Part shown: positions 21,278-27,795 of the stretch, one piece after another
Layout of the letters: each line of letters begins with the position of its first letter
Numbering within the stretch: the stretch's first letter is position 1
Made by a program: the position numbers and the translations under genes
The notes under the pieces: model-generated
What the model was told of the DNA's origin: nothing
The model's database searches: none
What the model saw: the letters and a program-made list of their open reading frames with translations, nothing else
From: Oscillospiraceae bacterium
Lineage (GTDB): Bacteria; Bacillota; Clostridia; Oscillospirales; Ruminococcaceae
Direction: 5' to 3'
Length of the DNA: 29,008 bases
Assembly (NCBI GenBank): GCA_003531585.1
Contig: DQFX01000014.1
Span: forward strand, 1 to 29,008

Positions 21278-24200
21278 TGGCAGAAGCAACGATTGACGAA
21301 CTCCAGATAGAGATAGAAGCCGATGGAGCGGACGCGGCGCAGAGCCTTGAAAAGCTCCAGCAAACACTTGAACGGTTGCTTTCTCCGGTGCAGGCACTCA
21401 CTACCGGAAATGGTTTGAACAAGCTCACAAAGCAGCTGGAGAAGCTTGCAGAAGCTGGGCGTGCTATCTCCAGTCTGTCTGGGCTGGACAAGATAACACA
21501 GGCTGCAAATGCGCTGAAATCCCTTGACACGCTGACCGGAGCTCCGAAAGTGAACAGCTACGTCAACGCAATAAACAAACTTTCGCAGGCTTCCGGAGCA
21601 GTCCAGGCGATAGCGGCGTTCCCGGACGTATCTGCGCAGCTTTCTTCGCTCACGAATGCGCTGAACAGTCTGCGCAGCATTCAGGATATCCGGCTTACGC
21701 CGCTCATTAACAGCCTGTCACGGCTTCCGGCGGTGGTTCAGGCTATAAATTCAATGTCCGCGATAGACACATCGCGCATTGAAATGCTGAACTCGGCGAT
21801 GGCGGCATTCCGGACAGAAAACGCAACAGCGATACGTCAGCTTGCAAATGCGCTGAACCGGCTGCCTACGGTGGCACAGCGTATCAACCAGATTGATTTT
21901 ACGCAGTTCTCGAACAGCATTCGGCAGCTTACAACAACGCTTGAACCCCTCATGCAGAGGGCTGAACAGGCGGCACAGGGGCTCACTGCACTCGCACAGG
22001 TAATGCAGGCGGCAAGCCGTCAGTCCAACAACAGCGGCGGCTTCGGCGGGCTGGGGCGCACTCTCGGCTCGCTGTCCACAAGGTCGCTGATTTCGTGGGC
22101 TTCGCTTATGAAGCTTAAGAAAGTCCTCGGCGAATGTTTCAACGTTTCCGCGCAGTATGTTGAAAACCTCAACCTGTTCAACGTCACAATGGGGAAATCT
22201 GCGTCCAGCGCGTTTGAATTTGCGGAAGCAGTCAACGCGGCGCTCGGCGTTGATACCTCGGACTGGATAAGATATCAGGGATTCTTCCAGTCTGTCGGCA
22301 AGGGCTTTGGCGTAGTCTCTGACAAGGCAGATCTCATGTCGAAGAACCTGACCCAACTTGCGTATGATATTTCTTCGTTCTACAACATCAGCACGGAGGA
22401 AGCTTATAATAAGGTGCAGTCAGGCTTTGCCGGGGAACTGGAGCCCCTGCGGCGCCTCGGATTTGCGCTTGATGAAGCAACGCTGAAACAGCTTGCATAC
22501 AGCAAGGGCATAACCCAGTCCTACGAAAGCATGACCCAGGCGCAGAAAGCGCAGCTGCGCTATGTGGCGATGATAGAGCAGGCTCAGAACATCGGCGTTA
22601 CCGGAGACATGAGCCGTACTATCGACACTGCTTCCAACGGCGTGCGCGTGCTTGAAGCGCGTATTCAGCAGTTTACACGCGCGCTTGGAAATATGCTCAT
22701 GCCTGTGCTGTCGGCGCTCCTGCCATATTTCACGGCGTTTGTGCAGGTGCTGACCGAAGCGGCAAACGGTATCGCAAATTTCCTCGGCTTTGAGCTGCCA
22801 AAAATCGACCTCAGCGGCGTTTCCAACGGCTATGACGATATCGCGGGCGCGGCTGACGAAGCAACGGCGGCAACGGAAAAATTCAAAGGTTCGCTGGCTG
22901 GAGTTGACCAGCTCAATATCATCGGTTCGCACACGAATAAGAGCGGTTCGGGCACCGGGTACTCCACTGACCTCGATATCGAACTTCCCACTTATGACTT
23001 CCTCAACGGCGTTGAGAGCAAAACTAAGGAGATTGCAGAGAATATCAAGGGCTGGTTTAAGGAGGCTCTGCCTTGGATTGAGGCGGTAGGTGCGGCTATC
23101 GGCGGAGTTTTTGTCGGGTCAAAAATAATCGGATTCATAACAAACCTGCGCAGGGTCGGCGAGGTTATAAAAACACTTGTTTCGCAGATAGGCGGTAAGG
23201 CTGCTAGCGGACTTTTCGGCTTTGTCGGAGGGCTCGCGGCTGGCGCTTCTTCGGGAGTGCTGCTGTATAACTCTCTGAAAAATCTCATCAAGGAAACTGG
23301 AAACCTTGCGAATAACTGGACGCAGCTTGCGGCTGGAATAGGGATTGCGGGAGGCGCTATAGCGGCGTTTGTGGCATTCAGCAATCCAGTGGGTGCAATC
23401 GTGACTGCTGTGCTCGCTCTCGGCGGTGCTATTCTCGGTGTGAACAGTGCAATAAATGAAATCAACGAGGAAATAGGGAACGCAATATTTTACGCAGACA
23501 ACGGCGGCATAGCGGTCGACGGCTTTGCAAAATGCTTCACGGGTTTGTTCGATACGGTTTCCTCACGATATCAGGATATCATCACCACATCTGACGCTAT
23601 CAGAGATAATCAGGAAAAGGCAAGCGACGCGGCTGATGAAATACTTAACCTTACGGATAAGTACCAGCAGCTTGGCGAAGCTATGACACCGGCTGACGCG
23701 CAGAAAATCAAGGATAATCTTGACACCATCGGCAGTGCCATAAAGGAAAATCTCGGTTCATACACAAAGGAAATGGTCGATAATCTGAAAACGTCGTTCC
23801 ATGACCTTGCTGTACAGATGGGGCTTGATGTCGAGGATATGGTCGGCAAATGGTATCTGCTAGAAAATATGGGCAATTCCGCTCTCGCTGGACTGAGAAA
23901 GAATGCCGACGAGCTTTCTGCGAAAATCATCAATGGCACTGCGACCGCAGATGATTATTCACAATTCAACGAAACCGTCAAGAAAATGGCTACGGTAGAT
24001 TCTCACACATCTGAACAGGAATCCTTGAATCGTGCATTTGCAAATATCACTAACGGCAGCATTGATTTTGAGAACGCAAGTCAGGTGAAGCAGGCGATAG
24101 AAGATATCACCAGTTCAGCTGATACGGCATATTCAACTATTCAGTCCGCATGGGACAAGCAGGCTGCTGACCTCAAAAACTATAAAGATACTCTGATTAA

Positions 24201-25059
24201 CTGGGGTGTTGACATTGAATATGACGAGAAATTCGGCACCGGTGCGTTCGAAAATCTGTTTTCAGACCAGTCAAAGCTGATTGACGAGGGGTACAAAAAA
24301 GAACTCGAAAAAATCGACCTTATGAAAGGTGCGGGTATCGGCGCGATATGGGAGCAGGCTGATGAAAAAGTGAGAGCAGCATTCGAAGCACAAATTCCTA
24401 GCTTTCAAGATTATGCATTGGCTTCCAATCCCTTACTAGCGGACGATGTTATACAGTATTTTTCGCCAGAATACAGGAGTGACTTGGCATATAAAAGCAA
24501 GAATGCCAATCGTGAAAGCAGAATTGAAGACCTTAAAAACGGTCAGTTCAAAGATGTGTATGACGCGCTGAAAGCCGCTGGGCTTGACGAAAGCAGCGAA
24601 AGCTATTACAAGGAAGTGGGCGGCTATATCGTTGAGGGAATCAGCAACGGCGTCATCACCGGGTCTGAAACGCTAGAAGCTGCACTCAATACACTTGCAA
24701 CAAACGGAATGGAAGCGTTCAAGGACAAGTTGAAAATCCATTCTCCGTCCCTTGTTTTCGAGGAACTCGGCGGGTATATCACTGACGGTCTGGCTCAGGG
24801 TATAGAAGACGGCGAATCTGACGTTGATACGGCTATAAAGAATGTTGCCGCAGGAATGACTTCTGGCATGTCTTCCGGCACAAAACCTGGCTATGCGTGG
24901 GAGGGCGCAAAGGAAACATATAGCAGCAGCCGTAACTTTGAAGATGTCACATTCACGACCGGGGATACTTACATCACATTTGAACTTGACGGTGAAGAAA
25001 TAGAAAGTGCCTCGCAGAAAGTTCAGGGCAGAAAGTTCGCTATGGCAAACGGCAGATAA
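21277..25059 (+). CDS. Tape measure protein
   Basis: A 1260-residue protein, the longest gene, placed after the chaperones. It sets tail length and is released into the host envelope during DNA injection. Residues 1-250 are coiled-coil-like with repeated LNxL/INxL heptads. The conserved phage tail tape measure block lies around 290-480 (VGKGFGVVSDKADLMSKNLTQ, YNKVQSGFAGELEPLRRLGF). Hydrophobic segments lie around 600-725 (AIGGVFVGSKIIGFI; GLAAGASSGVLLY; GAIVTAVLALGGAILGV). Directly after the last one is a stretch (722-751) shared with the small membrane protein encoded next door. The C-terminus has IHSPSLVFEELGGYITDGLAQG. By the one-helix length rule it predicts a tail near 190 nm. Confidence 0.95.
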   Translation: MAEATIDELQIEIEADGADAAQSLEKLQQTLERLLSPVQALTTGNGLNKLTKQLEKLAEAGRAISSLSGLDKITQAANALKSLDTLTGAPKVNSYVNAINKLSQASGAVQAIAAFPDVSAQLSSLTNALNSLRSIQDIRLTPLINSLSRLPAVVQAINSMSAIDTSRIEMLNSAMAAFRTENATAIRQLANALNRLPTVAQRINQIDFTQFSNSIRQLTTTLEPLMQRAEQAAQGLTALAQVMQAASRQSNNSGGFGGLGRTLGSLSTRSLISWASLMKLKKVLGECFNVSAQYVENLNLFNVTMGKSASSAFEFAEAVNAALGVDTSDWIRYQGFFQSVGKGFGVVSDKADLMSKNLTQLAYDISSFYNISTEEAYNKVQSGFAGELEPLRRLGFALDEATLKQLAYSKGITQSYESMTQAQKAQLRYVAMIEQAQNIGVTGDMSRTIDTASNGVRVLEARIQQFTRALGNMLMPVLSALLPYFTAFVQVLTEAANGIANFLGFELPKIDLSGVSNGYDDIAGAADEATAATEKFKGSLAGVDQLNIIGSHTNKSGSGTGYSTDLDIELPTYDFLNGVESKTKEIAENIKGWFKEALPWIEAVGAAIGGVFVGSKIIGFITNLRRVGEVIKTLVSQIGGKAASGLFGFVGGLAAGASSGVLLYNSLKNLIKETGNLANNWTQLAAGIGIAGGAIAAFVAFSNPVGAIVTAVLALGGAILGVNSAINEINEEIGNAIFYADNGGIAVDGFAKCFTGLFDTVSSRYQDIITTSDAIRDNQEKASDAADEILNLTDKYQQLGEAMTPADAQKIKDNLDTIGSAIKENLGSYTKEMVDNLKTSFHDLAVQMGLDVEDMVGKWYLLENMGNSALAGLRKNADELSAKIINGTATADDYSQFNETVKKMATVDSHTSEQESLNRAFANITNGSIDFENASQVKQAIEDITSSADTAYSTIQSAWDKQAADLKNYKDTLINWGVDIEYDEKFGTGAFENLFSDQSKLIDEGYKKELEKIDLMKGAGIGAIWEQADEKVRAAFEAQIPSFQDYALASNPLLADDVIQYFSPEYRSDLAYKSKNANRESRIEDLKNGQFKDVYDALKAAGLDESSESYYKEVGGYIVEGISNGVITGSETLEAALNTLATNGMEAFKDKLKIHSPSLVFEELGGYITDGLAQGIEDGESDVDTAIKNVAAGMTSGMSSGTKPGYAWEGAKETYSSSRNFEDVTFTTGDTYITFELDGEEIESASQKVQGRKFAMANGR

Positions 25060-25062
25060 CGC

Positions 25063-25106
25063 TTGACAAAACCTCTCTTGTGTGTTATAATCAACCACAA
25101 GGGAGG
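25063..25106 (+). promoter_or_regulatory. Promoter with palindrome over -10 and ribosome binding site (first moron)
   Basis: TTGACA at 25063-25068, 17 bases, TATAAT at 25086-25091. An 11-base inverted repeat (25072-25082 with 25096-25106, one G-T) centres on the -10 box, and its right arm contains the AAGGGAGG ribosome binding site. A near copy of this module lies at 25353-25397. Confidence 0.8.
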
Positions 25107-25115
25107 TGTTATTTT

Positions 25116-25328
25116 ATGCCGATGCCTAAGAAAACAAAAAAACGAATAATTTTTTGGAGCGTATTTCTGGGTATAATCGTAATTGGATTAATAGTTCTTT
25201 TTGTAACGATGAACAGCTTAATCAACAACACAAACCGCCAAATTGCTGACAAAACATTCTACGGAGATCATGGCGGAGTTAAAGTTGATGAATTTGCTAG
25301 CGCTGTTGCTGACGCAATAAATGAATAA
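25116..25328 (+). CDS. Small membrane protein with a tape-measure-like segment
   Basis: A 70-residue protein: a basic N-terminus (MPMPKKTKKR), one strong membrane helix (about residues 11-31), then a polar tail. Residues 32-61 align without gaps to tape measure residues 722-751: 15 of 30 identical, including NS, FY-D-GG and VD-FA. In both proteins this segment follows directly on a hydrophobic stretch. It has its own promoter and ribosome binding site, so it behaves as a moron. By charge the N-terminus should be inside and the shared tail outside the membrane. A role as tape measure decoy in superinfection exclusion is inference; a tape measure gene fragment that became a separate gene is the minimal reading. 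Confidence 0.8.
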   Translation: MPMPKKTKKRIIFWSVFLGIIVIGLIVLFVTMNSLINNTNRQIADKTFYGDHGGVKVDEFASAVADAINE

Positions 25329-25352
25329 TGCATACAGCAAAATTAATAGTGC

Positions 25353-25397
25353 TTGACAAGCCCCCTCCTATGTGTTATAATTTGACACAAGGAGGGG
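25353..25397 (+). promoter_or_regulatory. Promoter with palindrome over -10 and ribosome binding site (second moron)
   Basis: TTGACA at 25353-25358, 17 bases, TATAAT at 25376-25381. An inverted repeat (25362-25374 with 25386-25397, perfect but for one extra base) surrounds the -10 box; the right arm is the AAGGAGGGG ribosome binding site. Arrangement and much of the sequence match 25063-25106. Confidence 0.8.
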
Positions 25398-25405
25398 TTA
25401 TTTCT

Positions 25406-26467
25406 ATGAAAAAAACATTTTTCGTATTATGTTTGTGCACATGTGTGCTTCTCTCGGGGTGCTCTGGAGTATCAAGGGAAGAATATGATTCTTTGGCTTC
25501 TTCAAATTCGCAAATGGAGACAGAAAATCAGGCTTTGGGAGAAAAATACGATGGATTAAAGGATAAATACGACCAATTATCTGCTGATTATGAAACCTTG
25601 AAAAGTGAGACGGAAAGTTGCGATACCTCATCACTGGAGCAGGATATTTCTTTTCTAAAGCAAATGCTTGTCGGATTTGCAAAAGCAACAGTTTTGCCTG
25701 ATAGTCAACTGGCAGATTCGTATATTCAAGAGGAAGCCTACGACAATGTAGGATATTTGGATAGTAAGCAGTATGACAATATGCATTACCGCTCATATTC
25801 AAAATTTGCAAGTGATTTAAACAAGAATGATATCGCATATGTAATTTATCGCAATACGCTTGGTTTTAGAGAAGATGTAAACGAAATGGGCGGGAATGCC
25901 ACTATTGTCCGAGCGTATTATGACAACAATGGTGAATTTATCATGTGCTCATATGTGTACAATGACGATACGGGCAAATCTCATGATTTCGCTATTTGGG
26001 CTAATGACGGCATAAAATCTGTATATGATGAAATGAAGACAAATAACGAATTTGAAAATTATAAACTTCCACAAAAAGCGCCCGATGTAGGGACAGAATC
26101 AGTTACAGATAATGTTCCTGTTACTTCTGTTTCAACGATTCCAGAAACATCAACTCCAGTTGAAACGCTACCCGCTGTTACAATGGGTGAGAAAAATGCA
26201 TTAGGCAAAGCAAAAGAATACCTTGATGTTATAGCATTTTCGTATTCCGGACTTATTGAACAGCTTGAATATAACGGCTTCTCCAAAGAAGAAGCTACAT
26301 ATGGTGCCGATAATTGCGGAGCAGATTGGAACGAACAAGCTGCTAAAAAAGCTGCCGAATACCTGAATGTTATGAGCTTTTCTAAAAGCGGGCTTATCGA
26401 ACAACTTGAATACAACGGATTTACGCATGACCAAGCTGTATATGGAGTTGAAGCCGTAGGATATTAA
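25406..26467 (+). CDS. Ltp-type surface lipoprotein (probable superinfection exclusion)
   Basis: A 353-residue lipoprotein. The signal peptide MKKTFFVLCLCTCVLLSGC ends in a lipobox LSGC (Cys19). Residues about 25-75 are a coiled coil, then comes an unassigned domain to about 220 and a Thr/Pro/Val-rich linker. At the C-terminus are two similar repeats (about 264-310 and 312-353), both with EYL.V..FS.SGLIEQLEYNGF. These match the paired helical repeats of the Ltp family. The known member from Streptococcus phage TP-J34 is a prophage lipoprotein that blocks DNA injection of incoming phages by acting on their tape measure protein. Own promoter, terminators behind it and AT-richer sequence mark it as a moron. 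Exclusion activity here is inferred. Confidence 0.85.
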   Translation: MKKTFFVLCLCTCVLLSGCSGVSREEYDSLASSNSQMETENQALGEKYDGLKDKYDQLSADYETLKSETESCDTSSLEQDISFLKQMLVGFAKATVLPDSQLADSYIQEEAYDNVGYLDSKQYDNMHYRSYSKFASDLNKNDIAYVIYRNTLGFREDVNEMGGNATIVRAYYDNNGEFIMCSYVYNDDTGKSHDFAIWANDGIKSVYDEMKTNNEFENYKLPQKAPDVGTESVTDNVPVTSVSTIPETSTPVETLPAVTMGEKNALGKAKEYLDVIAFSYSGLIEQLEYNGFSKEEATYGADNCGADWNEQAAKKAAEYLNVMSFSKSGLIEQLEYNGFTHDQAVYGVEAVGY

Positions 26468-26473
26468 CCGCCT

Positions 26474-26503
26474 CCGCCCTGCACAAAAACGCAGGGCGGT
26501 TTT
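26474..26503 (+). terminator. Intrinsic terminator 1 after the lipoprotein gene
   Basis: A perfect 9-bp stem (CCGCCCTGC/GCAGGGCGG) with an eight-base loop is followed by TTTT. It lies six bases past the lipoprotein stop and closes the moron cassette. Confidence 0.9.
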
Positions 26504-26517
26504 CTGCATGAAAATCA

Positions 26518-26548
26518 GCACCTCGCACAACGCGGGGTGCTTTTCTTT
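26518..26548 (+). terminator. Intrinsic terminator 2 after the lipoprotein gene
   Basis: A 9-bp stem (GCACCTCGC/GCGGGGTGC, one G-T) with an ACAAC loop is followed by TTTTCTTT. Two terminators in a row would strongly separate the cassette, and the late operon before it, from the genes downstream. Confidence 0.88.
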
Positions 26549-26572
26549 GTGCAAAACATCAAAAATCACTTT

Positions 26573-26693
26573 GGTCACTTTTGTAACCGACCAATTGATT
26601 GATAATAACTGTCAATCGGTTGACATTTTTACATCAGATAATGGTCACTGCTTAATTTGACAAGCCGAAAAGTATGTGATATGATTAAATCAC
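26573..26693 (+). promoter_or_regulatory. Promoter and operator-like repeats before the Rha gene
   Basis: TTGACA at 26657-26662, 17 bases, TATGAT at 26680-26685. A palindrome GTGAT...ATCAC (26676-26693) covers the -10 box. Upstream, an inverted repeat pairs 26592-26602 with 26612-26622 (two mismatches), and GGTCACT is repeated at 26573 and 26643. This looks like a regulated promoter with more than one binding site. Confidence 0.7.
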
Positions 26694-26732
26694 GAACCCG
26701 GGAGCGCAAAATAACGACTTGAAAAGGAGAGC

Positions 26733-27278
26733 ATGATGAACACATTTAATCTCACAAATTATGACGGCAAGTACTATGCCGACAGCAGAGAAGTTGCGGA
26801 AAAGATTGAGAGAACGCACAACGAGCTTCTCAAATCAATCCGTACTTATATCGGGTATTTAGGAGAGGGGAAAATTCCCCAGTCCGAATATTTCGTAGAA
26901 GCAACCTACCGCAACGAGCAGAACAAGGAACTCCCCTGCTACCTCATCACCAAGAAAGGCTGCGACATGATAGCAAACAAGCTCACTGGAAAGAAAGGCG
27001 TGCTGTTCACTGCGGCGTATGTTTCGGCGTTTGAGCAGATGAAACAGCAGATAGAAAACCACAGTGCGGCGCAGATTTATTCCACAAAGGCTACATCTGC
27101 CGGAGAAGTGGCAAGCCTTATCAGGACGCTGCGCACGGTGATGAAAGACCAGAAAAGCCACCCGGCAAAAATTGCTGAAATGGCAGAGGACGTTTGCCAT
27201 CAGTTCGGCGTGGCGCTCCCTAAAAATTTTGTGGAGACCAGCCGGTGGGAACAGTTAAGCCTTGACCCCGCTATATAA
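26733..27278 (+). CDS. Rha-family phage regulatory protein
   Basis: A 181-residue protein with an N-terminal Rha domain (about residues 1-110): YADSREVAEKIERTHNELLKSIR, YFVEATYRNEQNKELPCYLITKKGCDMIANKLTGKKGVLFTAAYVSAFEQM. Rha proteins are DNA-binding phage regulators, often placed with antirepressors, that influence lytic growth. The C-terminal 70 residues (EVASLIRTLRTVMKDQKSHP) are like those of other Clostridia members. Placement inside the tail gene region is unusual. It has its own regulated promoter and lies behind two terminators, so it is expressed apart from the late genes. AAAGGAG precedes the ATG pair at 26733/26736. Confidence 0.88.
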   Translation: MMNTFNLTNYDGKYYADSREVAEKIERTHNELLKSIRTYIGYLGEGKIPQSEYFVEATYRNEQNKELPCYLITKKGCDMIANKLTGKKGVLFTAAYVSAFEQMKQQIENHSAAQIYSTKATSAGEVASLIRTLRTVMKDQKSHPAKIAEMAEDVCHQFGVALPKNFVETSRWEQLSLDPAI

Positions 27279-27316
27279 AAGAATACAGTTACAAAGTCGC
27301 GAATCCATGCTATAAT
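27277..27316 (+). promoter_or_regulatory. Promoter with conserved upstream block, before distal tail genes
   Basis: GTTACA at 27288-27293, 17 bases, TATAAT at 27311-27316 with an extended TGC. The 19 bases at 27277-27295 are identical to 14321-14339. It restarts transcription of the tail genes after the terminators at 26474-26548. Confidence 0.75.
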
Positions 27317-27332
27317 GGATAGAGAGCCACAG

Positions 27333-27363
27333 AGCCGTTTGTCGAAATGACAGGCGGCTTTTT
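27333..27363 (+). terminator. Leader terminator / attenuator before distal tail genes
   Basis: An 11-bp stem (27333-27343 with 27349-27359, two G-T) with a GAAAT loop runs into TTTTT, only 17 bases after the -10 box. As at 10940-10981, AGAGCC precedes the hairpin. It would stop most transcripts unless relieved. Confidence 0.7.
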
Positions 27364-27405
27364 CTGTTTGCCGCCGTTGACATAGTGGAATCAAGGCGGT
27401 GAAAC

Positions 27406-27786
27406 ATGGCTGATATAGAGAAATTATCATGGCTTAAAATAAACGGCGTTGAAGCGCCTACCCCGCGCGAATGGACGGTAGTAGACAGCGATTTCGACAG
27501 CGACGACAGTGTGCGCGACGAGACCGCACACCTGCACAGAACGGTTATACGCCGCAAACATCATGCGCCAAAATATAAATGGCGGCTGAAAGCAAAAGAC
27601 CTGTCAAAGCTTCTGAACATGATAGACGACACAACGCTTGAGGTAACATACTACGACCTGCTCACAAGAAAGCAGATAACGTTCACCGGATATCCGCAGG
27701 CAACAAGACAGCCCAAGCTTGTCTTGCAGCGGAGCACTTACGATGAATGTATCTTTGACTTCGAGTGCAGCTTCATCGAGTATTAA
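27406..27786 (+). CDS. DUF6711-like tail protein
   Basis: A 126-residue protein with the pattern of small Firmicutes phage tail proteins of the DUF6711 type: LSWLKINGVEAPTPREWTVVDSDFDSDDSVRDETAHLHRTVIRRK, then AKDLSKLLNMIDDTTLEVTYYDLLTRKQITFTGYP. It has the usual length and lies between the tape measure region and the tail hub gene. Probably a distal tail or baseplate component. AAGGCGGTG precedes its ATG. Confidence 0.75.
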   Translation: MADIEKLSWLKINGVEAPTPREWTVVDSDFDSDDSVRDETAHLHRTVIRRKHHAPKYKWRLKAKDLSKLLNMIDDTTLEVTYYDLLTRKQITFTGYPQATRQPKLVLQRSTYDECIFDFECSFIEY

Positions 27787-27795
27787 GGAGGGCAA

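Noticed and set aside
26473..26550. A small RNA formed by the two hairpins after the lipoprotein gene
   Set aside because: Each hairpin has its own T run and fits a plain intrinsic terminator; no promoter lies between stop codon and hairpins.
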